Assembly: GCA_038503035.1 (NCBI GenBank)
Contig: JAVSML010001084.1
Coordinates: 442,817 to 506,816, forward strand
DNA length: 64,000 bases
Direction: 5' to 3'
DNA from: Crocodylus rhombifer
Lineage: Eukaryota > Chordata > Crocodylia > Crocodylidae
A model generated the notes under the pieces. It did no database searches. It was not told the origin of the DNA and was given only the letters and a program-made list of their open reading frames with translations. Shown here piece after piece: positions 48,376-60,194 of the stretch (its first letter is position 1; every line of letters starts with the position of its first letter). The position numbers and the translations under genes were made by a program.

Positions 48376-48752
48376 CAGTGGTGCCCAAACCATCCAGCTC
48401 CAGGGGCCAGATGAGTGGACTGGATTGGAATGCTGTGCAGGGCCAGGTAATGACTGGATCTGACATGTGGAGTTGGCTTGCAGACTGACCCCGCATCCTA
48501 GATCCAGTGCCGGACCAACTCCACATGGAGAGGTCCTTTGCAGGCCCATGTTATCTGGCTTGTGGGGCTCCACAGATCCAGAAATTTGGTGGTAGGTAAG
48601 TGGTGGCATTGTTAATTGCTGCAGCTCCAGAGATGTGGCAGATAACAATCCCCCTGCTGACAAATTTCTGGATCCACGAGGAGCCCCATGGGCCAGGTGA
48701 TATGGCTCTGTGGGTCAGATCTGGATCATGGGCCATAGGTTAAGCATCACTC
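48376..48752. mobile_element. Non-autonomous hAT element
   Basis: Left end CAGTGGTGCCCAAACC; right end, reverse complemented, GAGTGATGCTTAACC. Inverted internal segments (TGTGGGGCTCCACAGATCCA against GGATCCACGAGGAGCCCCA) support a foldback hAT derivative. Target duplication unclear (ACCTAGAC and AGACTCTT share only AGAC). Confidence 0.68.
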
Positions 48753-49399
48753 AGACTCTTTTATGGGTTGGTAGTCAGGAAACTCTCCTGGGAATCTGAG
48801 CCTCCTCAGACTGCAGACAGCTTAAATTCCAAATATTCCACCTCCTGTGTGAATGAACTAAGCTATGATGCAAAATGTGGGAACCATCCTATCTTGGAAG
48901 AGGGCTCTGGATCCTGACTCCATATCAGGAACTGGTGTGGTCCCAGAGCTAGCTGACAATCAACTAATTGTCTGGCACCTGGCTTTCAAATTGGCAGTGC
49001 AGGGGGAGCCTGGGATCATGATCCTGGGCTCCCCCTGTGCTGGCCAGTGGGCCATGATTGGAATGTGATCTTTGAACCCAAAACTGCATGTCGTCCCATG
49101 CATGTGTGGCATGGTAGTTGCCATGATTGTTGGGATTGGGGATCAGATGCCATCACTCCTTCAAATGAACTTCTGTCAGCAGCCTAGATCCTGAAAGTCC
49201 CTGTTCCCAAGCTCTGGAGACATCTGAAACCTAAAAATTCTTCTTCTGCTGAGACCCAGAAATACTTGTGACAGGGCTGAGCAGTTTAAGGCAGCTTATA
49301 TATAAGCCTGATTGGGAACCACGAACTAGGGGTATGCACAGGAGTTCAGGCAGCCCGTTGGGGAGGTTCTTTAACTATGGTGCTTTACACAAAGCACCA

Positions 49400-49830
49400 T
49401 GAGTTGGAATACTATTGAACCCAATAGGCAATCGCCTGTTTGTTGTGGTGGGCTTGGAGCCTGCTTGCACTGGCCCAGGACAGCAGGCACAAGCACTCCA
49501 GTAGCCTCCTGGGAGGCTGCTGGACCACCTTCTCCCCAGCCCTGTTCCCCAACCCACCCCACCCCACCCCACCCTACCAGCTGGCAACTGTCAGTAGTGG
49601 TGCCTCCCAAGACCCCAGCAGAGGTAGTCAGGTTGGGCCCATGAGGCAAGACAGTTTCCAGCCTCAGCTCCAGGCAGGGCAGCCATGAGGCTGCAACTGT
49701 TAAGACACTTGCATGGTGGGGGATGGGGGGGAAGGTAGTCCCCCTGCTGAGTGGGCTTAGCTCAGCTCCCCACAAGACCCAAACAGGGGTACTTGGGGGG
49801 CAGGGGGGACACATGTGGCAGAGGGGGCTC
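49400..49830. other. GC-rich unclassified stretch with (CCACC)n
   Basis: GC-rich sequence with a CCACC run at about 49549-49577. A 191-codon minus-strand ORF (49946-49371) and shorter + ORFs overlap here but show low-complexity composition and no motif I know. Possibly a decayed transposon body. Confidence 0.35.
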
Positions 49831-50536
49831 TCTTCCTCCTCCCGGCTGTGCAGGGAGAAGTTGGAGATTTTTTGTCTCCTCTCTGTGACAGCACTGCAAA
49901 AGCTGCATGGGATATGGGCAGAATTGCCCAAAATTAACCCTTGCATATTCCATAAGAAGCCTGCTTTAGGGTGCCCCTGTCTGATACTATATCAGATGAT
50001 GGTTATGTTTTCAGGTGATCAACATTTTTAAAAGCAGCTGTGAATGTTTGTTGTGTTACTTCAACAGAGCACTTTTAGGGATTTCATCACGTGAAAAATG
50101 TAATTTCTATCCACACCCTAGATATTCCTTTGCCTATCCCTGTCTCTGCTGAGAGGTTTGATCTAATAGATTTAACTCCAAACACAATTCAGCTATAGCC
50201 ATAACTTTTTTTTTAAAGATAGGTGGAAGGGGCATCTCCTTTTAATATAATAGTTCTGTGACTAAAACAGTTTCCCAAAATGTGGGAGCTATTGGCTATA
50301 ACCCTCTATTAGTGGAGTGGGGGAGATTAAAACCCACTGTTGGAGAGTGCTTTAACCATAAAACTATAGATTGTTCTAGGGTAAAGACAATCCTTTCTCC
50401 TCCTTTTGATACAGTTCTATTACGCAGAAAAGAAAGATTTACTTGGCCATAGAATGGGAACAAGACTAAGCCTGACTCTGTAGCCTAATGGCTACAAAAC
50501 TCAGGTGGGAAAGGGAAGACTTGTGCTTCAGTTTTT

Positions 50537-50877
50537 GGGTGTCTATTCACATGCTCTGGGGTGAAGGAGGGGGGCGCGTTAATTCGAGTGGTTCTGTGAG
50601 CCGTTTTAATTAATGCATTGTCAGTGTCATGTGTTTCAGCGTCCTGTGCTTCAGAATGGTGGTGGTGCTTTAACTAAAGCGTGTTAGGTAAGCTTTAGTT
50701 AAAGTGCCCCTGCCACCATTTTGACATGTGAAGACACTGGATACACGTGACATAGAGGTGCTGGAGTGCGCTAATTGGCGTGCTCCAGCAGACTTGCAGC
50801 AGACTTGATCAAGTTTACTCCAGTACATGCTAATTAGTACATGTTGGAGCAGAGGTCTGTCATGTGTGCAAGTGCCC
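50537..50877. mobile_element. Foldback MITE, relative of the element at 29.5 kb
   Basis: Starts GGGTGTCTATTCACATGCTC and ends TCATGTGTGCAAGTGCCC. The centre is a strong palindrome: AATGGTGGTGGTGCTTTAAC, TAAAG, then CTTTAGTTAAAGTGCCCCTG and CCACCATTTT. Flanking pieces GTTTTAATTAATGCA and TGCTAATTAGTACATGTTGG also occur in the 29.5-kb and 53.5-kb copies. No coding sequence. Confidence 0.7.
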
Positions 50878-51450
50878 TTTTTTCTTAGGATTCCTGAAGT
50901 ATTTTATATTGGACAGTGATTGGATAAAATACATAAACAACCTTTGAAGAAAGGACTGGGACCCACATGAGTTCCAGTGGGCTAGTTTGACCTTTTCCTC
51001 TGGGCTAGGAGGTCATGCTGGTGTAAAGGTCTTTCTATTCTAAAAAGTGTTGTTTTTTTTATGTTCAGTGGAACAGTCAGAAAAAGAGGTAAAGGGTAGT
51101 TTCCAAACAACCTAGAGACTTGTGGTTACAACCGTCTCTTAACATAGAAGTTCCAGCATTTTTTAGACTTGAGGCACCCCTGGGTAAACTTGAGGTGTTC
51201 CTCAGAAAATGCCAGCTCTTAATTTTAACTTTTTTTTTTACTACAGAAACGTTATAGAGCAGTTTTTCTGTTGCAAAAAACTCAGAAAGACTACAACTAT
51301 GGATTTCCATTTGAAATCTCTGGGTTTATCTTATTAATCATGTTTGAAAACCTAACCGTGTTAACATGCCATAGTACAATGTAATCCTGGTTGACAATCA
51401 CTGTCCTAGAAGGTAGGAAGTATGAGGCTGAGAAGAGCATTAAAACCAGG

Positions 51451-51512
51451 TAACTTGCACCTTAGGTGGATACTTTAACTACTCGCACCTTAGGTGGATA
51501 CTTTAACTACTA
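51451..51512 (+). repeat. Recent 28-bp tandem duplication
   Basis: GCACCTTAGGTGGATACTTT, AACTACT is present twice without change, so the event is young or the site is an assembly duplication. Confidence 0.8.
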
Positions 51513-53526
51513 GTCCATTGAATAAAAGGTGGAAGGCACTTTCTCTTTTGAATGAATATGTCCTCTTTTGCATTATTTTTGAATGATTTCCATTCTGCAC
51601 ATATGTGTTAGGGATGATTTGGGCATGCCTATTAGTTTGAGCCTCTGAGAGAAGGTAGGCAAAGTAATTCCTAGCTTGAGGATTCCAGTTGGCCTGAGGT
51701 GTGACACACATGCTGAGTTGCTCAGCCTTGACAAGATGGCTGCAGTTCTGGGCATGCAGAATAATTGACCTTTAGGTGGCTGGGAAATTTAGTGGTAGAC
51801 ACTTAGGTTCTTACCAACTTTAGGAACTCATGAGATTATGCAGGGGTTTGAGAATCACATTCTTAGATTCAGGTGCCTACATTCTGCCTAAATTCTGCAG
51901 GTTTGCCTCTTTTTGGATCCAACCCCAGAATTAGACAGGACCCATTTACCTCCCTGATAAATGCTTTGCATTATCAGGTTGGGACCTGTATTAGGGAGGA
52001 ATGAGGAAGGGCTCCAGTTGGGTTGGCCAGAGGCATTATGAATGTGCGGGTGAGGAATTACATCCAGCCACCCAAAGGAGAATGAACCAATCAGCAGTAT
52101 CATCACTTGTCTGCAAGCAGATTGTGCTGTCTCTATCTGTAAGCATGCATTAATGTATGGCTGAGGGGTAACCACATTTCGGCCATCAAGGCTAGGGACA
52201 GAAATTACACATAGACCAGTATAAGTTATCAGAAACCAGTTCAAATCTGCAACACAGCATAAATTCAGTACACATAAACCACTTTCAGAATTGCTGAAAC
52301 TAATTTAAGATAAACTTGGATGAATGTAGTAGTATCAGACTTAACTGATTTCGGTTAAATCAGTTTATTGAGCTTCTGTCCCAGATCCTTCCAGATTCAA
52401 GTTAACTCATAGTCCTTCAGCATCCCAGGATGTTTTATACCTCCCCTGCAAGACCCCCCCCACTCAGGGTGGGTGAGCTAGTCCAAGCTGTTTGCTCGAG
52501 TCAACAGGGAGACATGTTCTATCACCCCTTGGCTTCTGGCCTGGGCCACTGCAGGCATGTGGCTGCATTCCCAGAATCAAAAATGAATGTCTGTTCACTT
52601 GCTTATTGGTTCAATGTATACAGCTTAGACTAAATTGCAAAGATAGTATTGATTTAGTCTCCAGCTTTCTGACTGTCTGTACTTAGCTCAAGAGATATTT
52701 TCAGCTCTGGCTAGTTTCACCACTATGTCTTCTGGAAGGACACATCAACCACTGCTGCTTCCTGTGTACAGAAGAAAGATGTGTTTTTTTTCAATTGTAT
52801 CTAGCATTGCCGTACCTAGACATTTCCTAGCTATATTGGATATGCATAACAGAGTTCCTAGGGGATTTTAGTCTTCTGTTCTTCTCTCTTGCCTGATTAT
52901 AGAGAGCTTGGCTCGTGTACATATTACATGAAGCTTGGCTCATGTATACATTACATGATCATCCTAGAAGTTGAAAGAATTAAAGTAGCCCTTTTATTCT
53001 GATAGTCTTTATGCATTCGCATGCTATTTTATCATAGGAACCCTGTCTCATTTAGTATATAGGCTGCACTGTGCAGCTTGGGGAATGAATTAGGGCTGTG
53101 TTGGCAATGAAGCTATTTCTGTATGACCTGTATTTCATTTGTCCTAGAAATTTGTGAACGTGTTGAGGGTGGGACAGATGAAAGCTAGAAAAGAAAAGCT
53201 GGTTTTGTGTTTAAAGTACTTGACTAGTACTTAGAAGTCTATGTTTTTACCTTTTCTGTAGATTTTCCAGGTGATACAAATCATCTGAACCAAAACTTTG
53301 GCATGTGGCCACTAATTGTGCAGTTCTTATTTTCTGGATGCTCAATTTGAGACACCTGGAGTTTCATGTTCAGAAATACTCAGTTCTCACAACTTCAACC
53401 GAAATCAAGATAAACTGTGGTTGTTCCACATTCCTGGTAGTAAGGAAGTATGATTCTGAGGTATAGACACAAAATCTGGAATCTGGGGGTATCTGTATCC
53501 ATGCCAGGAGGTTGCTCTGAAGCACT

Positions 53527-53672
53527 GTAATTACAACACATCAGAGTAGATTCGATTAATTGAGTCTACTGGAGCATGCTAATTAGCACACTTCATCCAG
53601 CCTCTGTATCTCATGTATCAGCATCCCCATGCTTCAAAATGGCGGTGTGTGTGTGTGTGTGTGTATAGTGGT
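53527..53672. mobile_element. Fragment of the same foldback family with (GT)n
   Basis: GTCTACTGGAGCATGCTAAT and TAGCACACTTCATCC resemble the right part of the 50.5-kb element, and ATGCTTCAAAATGGCGGTG its centre. A GT microsatellite (about 53645-53664) follows and truncates the homology. Confidence 0.5.
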
Positions 53673-54944
53673 GTTTCATTTTGATCGTGGAAAAGTGTGG
53701 ATTTTGGATTACTTGTTTTTAACTGGAAAATTGGGTTGGGTTTTTTTATCTGAGAAATCCAGGATCCCTGTTTATTTCACAGGGGTAACAGGGCAAATAA
53801 GTTCATTAATATTTGTGATGCACTTATGAGCAGCCTCTAAAAGCCCAGGAAGCAACTGTTAACTCTGTATTCAGTGCAATATTTGGTTGATGTGCTCTAC
53901 TAAAGTACGAGGATACAGAGAAATATTGAACCACTGACTATACACTTAACACTGTGTATTGAAAGAGAATAGGTTCCTGCAGGAAAATGATTTTTCATGT
54001 AATTAAAGTCTGTACCATAATGTACATGCTCAAGGAGGCAAGATTAGGACTGTACAGACAGTTTTAACATTGTCTAATTTTTGAGTTGCTTATCTTTGTA
54101 ACTATTAGGCTGTTTTTTAACATTGCTTTTATGTGGAATTTTCTATTTTTTATTAAGAAAAAGAGCAAAACAAATGCTGTTACTTATAATTTATAGAATC
54201 ATCAGGCCTTGAATGCTGATATGTAAGTACTGCAACATACAGGTCATCACCTGAGCACGAAGCTACTTGTATTAGTGGCTAGAAGGAGAAGACTAAAGTG
54301 GGTAGAAACTCATGGATATAGTAGGGTAAATTTGCATAAGCAGCCCCATTTACAGACATTACAGCAGAAAACAAAGTATGACAAGCGACATATGTAAAAG
54401 TTTGAGATTCAATTTTGCTGTTTTAAAGATCAAGTACACCTGATCAGGTATATCTCAGAAGTAATATGGGTTACAAGTGGTACAGATGTATTAACACCAA
54501 TTAGTAGAAAGAGTAAGTTTACAACTCAGGGTATTTTGGCTCCCAACCAAGGACAGAATCCCTTTTAACTTTATGTGCATGAATGGTAGTTACTCAGCTG
54601 CACAGTTCCATACATGTGTACCTAAATCCTGAAATTGTATTTGGACAAAAACCTGTGATTAGTGAGGTTAAGAAGGAGGGCCTTCCTGTCTTTTAGCCCA
54701 ATAGTGTAGTAGTTACTAACTCAAGAAGCAGAGGACCCATAATAGCACCCCTTCCATCCCCCACCGAGAAGGGTATGACTATGAAACCTCTGATTTCCTA
54801 GAACAGTGCTGTAACCATCAGGCCACAGGTTAGGGATCCCCTCTTCAGTCCTCTTGAAGTTGACCTTAGGGGCAGCCAAGCAAGAGGGATATGTAGGACC
54901 GGAAGGATGGTTCCAAGCTCAATATATGTGGCTCAATGCAATGA

Positions 54945-55500
54945 CTACCACTCTGGAAAGTGTGGGGAGGGAGCCTGGCTTCTAGCCTGGACCCTTGCTC
55001 CCAGCAGGTATGTAGCAGGAGCTTGGACACTCCAGTCATAGGGATTGAGGCTGGTGCCCCAAGGGTTGGTTCTGGATAAGACTTGAAGCTGTACCCTCCT
55101 GGGTCTGGTTAGTGTGGTGGGGCTACCTGTGGTGAGGTAGCCTCTGCAAAAAGGCACCTGTTTCCACCCCAGGGAAAGGTGAGTAGGGGTGCCTAAAAAC
55201 CTTGGCTTTTCCCCGTTTGGTGGGGGGAAGGCTAGGGGAGCGCACTCTGACACAAAAGCCCCTGGAGGAGCCAAGGAGGGGACCAGAGGTGCAGAAGCCC
55301 AGAAAGGAGTTGAGTATGACACCAGTGGGGTCCAGGTGCCTGGAGGGGGGGTAGACTGTAAAGACCAAGGGGCTAAGTGAGGGACTAGGGAGTCTTAGTG
55401 TGGGACCTGAGGATCCAATAGCCTGGAGTGGGGCTGTGAGCATAGAGAGAGAACATCACTGAGTGATGACAGGGTCAGAAACGTTCCCAGTCCTCTCCAC
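54945..55500. other. GC-rich unclassified repeat-like stretch
   Basis: G-rich on + (GGAGGAGCCAAGGAGGGGAC, GTGGGACCTGAGGATCC) with ORFs of 63 to 125 codons on both strands. The wording resembles dispersed reptile repeats but I cannot name a family. No terminal repeats found. Confidence 0.3.
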
Positions 55501-56219
55501 CTGTGTTATCCGATGGATACATGTGGTGGTTCAGCTTAAAGAGGAAGGGAAGGCACAGTAATACCTACGCTGACACTACTGTCGCATTGGCAGTAGGAGT
55601 GATGCTGGGGTGTATGCTGTTGCCTATAATGCTGAGGCAAAACTAGATTGCACTATGCAAAATACAATATGGAAATGGCATTTTTTGGAAGCCTGGTCAA
55701 ACCTCAAGAGATTGACATGCCAACAAAAGGTACCTGCTGGGCTCTAACACTGCCTCCATCAAATTTCAAAGTCCATTTGCAATTTATAGAAGCAGTGGAT
55801 GGAGCTCTTTGGATTAAATTGATAAGAAGTTCTAGGCAACTGTAAGAGCAGGGGTTTCTTCTGTTTCCCTAGTTTCTGAAAGTGAACAGACTGTCACAAT
55901 TGAATGTAGGTCATATTATAGAGTAGTCTGACTTTGTTTCACAGGCAAACCTGCTTTACTAGTAATGTTTATTTTTCTTTCGTGTGCTTGTTTTAGGGCT
56001 TTGTGACCTGCTGTGCTCAAGAGAAGCCCAGATTGTCCACGTGGTGGTCAGAGATGTGTATTAATGTAGCTGGGTTCTTACATATTGATGACTCTGAAAA
56101 ACCCAACTTGAAGTTGCCTTGGGTTGGCAACAGAAGTATGATGGGAGCCCGTTGCAGGAAGGAATCCTTATCCTGTTTATGGGATGTCATGGTCTGCCTG
56201 GTTCATACTTTACCTACTG

Positions 56220-56440
56220 CAGTGGGGGCCAACCTTTTTAGGCAGGCATGCCATAAATTAACCCTACACCCTCTTTTAGTGCCACTTCAATTTCCTCCAT
56301 TGCCCAATTTGCTGCTTTGCTTTCTGCTTCCTGTCCTATCTGCCACTGTGCTGCTTTCACCCTTGTTGATCTGCCACATGCCATACACACAAGCTACCCA
56401 TGCCACTTTTGGCACACATGCTACAGATTGGCCACACCTG
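56220..56440. mobile_element. Non-autonomous hAT element with perfect target duplication
   Basis: CAGTGGGGGCCAACC at the left and, reverse complemented, CAGGTGTGGCCAATC at the right. Both flanks are ACCTACTG (56212-56219 and 56441-56448), a perfect 8-bp duplication diagnostic of hAT insertion. The internal T/C-rich part on + gives a chance frame that overlaps the 155-codon ORF at 56003-56470. Confidence 0.9.
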
Positions 56441-57044
56441 ACCTACTGCATTGTTTTTTTTTGTCTTTAGACCTTTAGCTAATGAATTACAGGAACCCAG
56501 CTTGGAGCTGGTAAGTGCATAGATTAGTCTATAAAGATCCTTTTCTCAAAGGAAAAGTCTGTGTTTCCTTTAGCAAGTGGAAGGCAGGAAGCATCAATTT
56601 TCACTGTGGACCCTTGCTTCATCTTTATGATGTAATGCTAAGTTGAATGGTATTTTGAAGCTTCTCCCTGCTTTGGTGAACAGAGGGGCTGATAGAAAGG
56701 GAAAATGATGTCCTGCCTAGTCCTTCAATTCATGCTTTCTCTTATCTCTTTTATATGGCTGTGCTCTGATTCTTTCTCTACTGGATATGAGTAAATCCCA
56801 GTCAAGTTCCTTGTAACTGCAGGGCAGATAAAATCAGACCCCAGACTCTGGCACTTGATCCCAATCTAATTATTTTAGCTTTTCTTCCTTCTCGGTTACT
56901 CAAAATCCCTTTATTCTTCTAACCTCCGACACTACTCACATGTCTCCTCTGAATGTTTGCTCTTTCCAGTTCTCCTTCCTCACTATTTTTTCTTTTTGGC
57001 ATTTTATATCTCAGATAAAACCAGATTGCCCGACTGTCATTGTG

Positions 57045-57448
57045 CTTCCTGATAAACCTAGATCTCTTCAGCCTTTGTAAGAGAAGGCTGAGAGGGGATT
57101 TGGTGGCCATCTACAAATTTGTTGGGGGGAGGAGGGGGCAGCAAGGAATAGGAGATACTCTGTTTATCAGGGTGCCCCTTGGAGTAACTAGAAACAACAG
57201 CCACAAACTGACAGAGAGAAGATCTAGACTAGACATTAGGAAGAACTTATTTATGGTAAGGGTTACCAGAATCTGCAATGGGCTTCCAAGGGAGGTGGTG
57301 CTGTCCCCTACCTTGGGGATCTCTACAAAGGGACTGGACAAACACCTGGCTGGGGTTGTCTGACCCCAGTGCTCTTTCCTGCCCAGGGCAGAACCTCGGA
57401 TTCAATGATCTGCTGAGGTCCCTTCCAACCCTGAAAATCTATGAAATA
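57045..57448 (+). mobile_element. CR1 LINE 3' end
   Basis: Starts in ORF2 with GAGAAGGCTGAGAGGGGATT and reads LDIRKNLFMVRVTRICNGLP followed by REVVLSPTLG, the CR1 C-terminal motif, to a stop at about 57361. The 3' UTR has CAATGATCTGCTGAGGTCCC and ends TCTATGAAATATATGAA. 5'-truncated. Confidence 0.88.
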
Positions 57449-58353
57449 TATGAAAATGTTATCAGGAGCATCAGCCTCATGGCCCAGGGTCTTATTTTCA
57501 AAGAGTGGCATATACAGTCCCATTTCTCACATAATTCTGCAGCTAAGGCATTATGCTAGCATGAAGTCTGCATTTGCCCAAGCTTTTCATGTGGAGTTAT
57601 GATCTGTGGAGGTTACAGGTCTCACCTGGTGATACACCATCATGATCTGAGTGGTCCTTCTCTAAGATGATTGAGTGCTGCTTGATAGGACTTATAATCT
57701 ATAGTAAGGTATTACTGTGTGCTCCATGAGGGGCTACAACTTCAATCAGCTCAAGTATTGAAGCTCAAATATTTTGGTGAAATTGTATGACATCACAGTT
57801 CTGTAATACACAGTGGCTGCCTGTTTATTTCTGGATGGAGTTTTAGCCTATAAAACTCTTTGGGCTTCAGGCCTGCCTGTATGAAAGATAACCTCTTGCT
57901 CTATGTTTTATTAGTCATTTGGCTACTTAAGCCAGAGCCCCTTTGGTACATGAAGGAGGGGAGCTACTGTCCATGTATTCTCTTTGGAATATACTTCCTG
58001 CATTTATCCAAAATAGTCTTAATCTGTTGTCCCTCAAGGCATGCTGCAAGGCACATCTATTTACCCAGGTTTGTAGGGAATGATTTGGCCTACTTTAGCT
58101 TCTGTATTGATTGTACCTTGAGTTAGTGCTGTTTAAAAATAAGTTAATAGATTTAGGACATCCATAGCTCTTTAAAAAGATTTTGAGTGCCAGATCCTTT
58201 GCTTTAATTGAAGTTAAAGCAATTCCACGGATTTACATCAACTGAGAATCTGATCCTATTTGGGACTGGGTTGCAAGAACCAATTTATATCTTTCCTTTT
58301 TTGACTAACCCTAACGGGATTTTGTGCCTAGAGGGAACACATGTGGATTGCTT

Positions 58354-58407
58354 TGTGCATGTAGCTGCTGTGTTTGCACATAGGCAAACACAGCAGCTAC
58401 ATGCACA
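58354..58407. repeat. Perfect 24-bp inverted repeat with 6-base loop
   Basis: TGTGCATGTAGCTGCTGTGT TTGC (58354-58377), loop ACATAG, then its exact complement (58384-58407). A perfect match over 24 pairs is unlikely by chance in 64 kb and has had no time to decay. Confidence 0.95.
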
Positions 58408-58559
58408 GAAGGGCTGTGGTTTCTATCCATTTCTGCCTTTTGGGATTCCATTTTGATGCTGCCTTTAATCATCTATGCTAAAGCAGCAACTTTGCACAAA
58501 ATATAGTCAATACAAAAAGAAGGGAACCGCTGAAGCTTTGTTCTTGGCAAAAGCTAACA

Positions 58560-59013
58560 GCTTGAGGCAGGGACAAGTTGTACTGTGTAAACTTAGCAGA
58601 CCTTATGAGGAGAGGCTGAGAACCACTGGACTCTTCAGCCTGGAAAAACTCAGGCTCAGGAGTGACTTGGTGGCAGACTATAAGTATATAAAAGGTGTGT
58701 AGGAACTGGGAGAATGTCTGTTCACCAGGGCACTCCAAGGGAAGACAAAGTCCAATGGTCACAAACTCCTGGAGGACCATTTCAGGCTGGACATAAGGAA
58801 AAACTTCTTTATTGTCTGAGTTCCCAGGGCCTGGGGTAGATTCTCTCCAGAGGTGGTGCAAGCACCTACTCTGGACAATTTTTATAAACACTTGGATGCC
58901 TATCTTGCTGGGATCATTTGGCCGCAGCTGACTTCCTTCCCCTTGGGCAGGAGGCTGGACCCGATCATCTTGTGAGGTCCCTTCCAGCCCTAATGTCTAC
59001 GAAATCTATGACA
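58560..59013 (+). mobile_element. CR1 LINE 3' end
   Basis: GAGGAGAGGCTGAGAACCAC, then CTTCAGCCTGGAAAAACTCA, then a frameshifted ORF2 C-terminus and the 3' UTR (GGACCCGATCATCTTGTGAG, GTCCCTTCCAGCCCTAATG) ending CTACGAAATCTATGAC. More diverged than the 63.6-kb copy. Confidence 0.86.
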
Positions 59014-59519
59014 TTTATTAAACTAACTCAATCAACAATGCATAAGCTTTTGTGAGCAACAGTTTGAGATGAGCCACGTGAGATGACATGCACTTTTCTC
59101 CTTTTTGGACAGCAAGATTTCTGCCATCATACCTCTGTCATCTTGAGGATGGCAGGATTTACTTCCTAAGTCCCTGGGACATTATGTTCTTCCATTGTGT
59201 CGATTATTCTACCTTCTTGGCTGTTTGGGCTTCTGAATCTGCACAGCTGTAGACATATGGGGCAAATCATAAGAGGTCTAGGATTTGTAAAATAAATAGA
59301 CTTGAAGGAATTCGGGTTTTTTTAATTTAAAAAAATGTTCTTGATAATTTAAATTAATCATATCACAATCTTTTCCAAGTTTAGAAGACTCTTAAGAGAC
59401 ATTTCCTTTATGACAGTTGTACCTATACATAGTAAACAACTCTTCATTGGAGACCACAAAGAATTATAATTTTTCATATTACTTGAATACTTACATTTTC
59501 TGAAAATGCAGTCACCATA

Positions 59520-59813
59520 AGAAGACTGTGCAGTAAATATGGTGATTTATGCAAACTTGAGTGTAAATTTGATTCCTGCATCATGCAGCTATCAAATTTA
59601 CCTGATTAGTGTACAGTAATGCACAGTATTACTGCATTACTGCACAGTAACGTATGTGTGGATACCTTACTGCACAGTAACACTGTGTATGTGGCCTGAC
59701 TTGGGACTAACCTTATTCTCAAATCAGACCACATACACAGTGTTAATGCATTTTAACACCTAGACCTACTATGCAGTAAATTTTAAGCTGGTGTAAATGC
59801 ATGTGTAGACATG
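59520..59813. mobile_element. MITE, TTACTGCACAGTAA family
   Basis: Left end truncated; right end GTGTAGACATGCCC, followed by ACTGTGTTTC, as at 13042. The inside contains the stem-loop GTAAATTTGATTCCTGCAT with ATGCAGCTATCAAATTTAC, three TTACTGCACAGTAA copies and an inverted pair (CACTGTGTATGTGGCCTGA and TCAGACCACATACACAGTG). Confidence 0.75.
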
Positions 59814-59995
59814 CCCACTGTGTTTCAAATGGGAAATATGAATAGCCACTAAGTTAGAAAAGGACAGAGTATTTCAAATATTTATTAATGCACATAAGAA
59901 ATATTGCAAGGCATGTTTAAAAGCACAGCTGTATTCAAATTGATGATCATAGATACATTTATATATTCACATAGATTATATACATTATATTACAG

Positions 59996-60182
59996 TAGGT
60001 GTGGGCAATTATTTTGGGCGGAGGGCCACTTACTGAGTTTTGGCAAGCCATCAAGGGCTACATGACAGGCAGCCAAGGGCAGATAAATATTAATTTTCTC
60101 AATTTTGTAGGGGCCCTGTGGGCCGGATAGAATGGCCTGGTGGGCTGCATCTGGCCCATGAGCTGCATTTTGCTTACCCCTG
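59996..60182. mobile_element. Non-autonomous hAT element with perfect target duplication
   Basis: Left end TAGGTGTGGGCAATT; right end, reverse complemented, CAGGGGTAAGCAAAATG. Flanks are TATTACAG on both sides (59988-59995 and 60183-60190). The interior holds GGCGGAGGGCCACTTACTG and GGCCCATGAGCTGCATTTTG. No coding sequence. Confidence 0.9.
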
Positions 60183-60194
60183 TATTACAGTATA

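Larger units (their letters stand above)
50880..54940. other. Non-coding DNA with local duplications
   Basis: Contains the 28-bp duplication at 51451, a pair GAGCTTGGCTCGTGTACATA and AAGCTTGGCTCATGTATACA near 52909-52955, the foldback fragment at 53527 and SINE-like text at 54700-54840. No gene. Confidence 0.5.

Noticed and set aside
49371..49946. 191-codon minus-strand ORF
   Set aside because: GC-rich, low complexity (Gly/Val/Trp repeats from CCACC), overlapping frames on the other strand, no motif.
56003..56470. 155-codon + strand ORF
   Set aside because: Its second half lies inside a non-autonomous hAT element with clear ends and target duplication; no protein motif.
58354..58407. miRNA gene
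   Set aside because: The stem is only 24 pairs with a six-base loop, shorter than normal precursors, and perfectly paired without the usual bulges.
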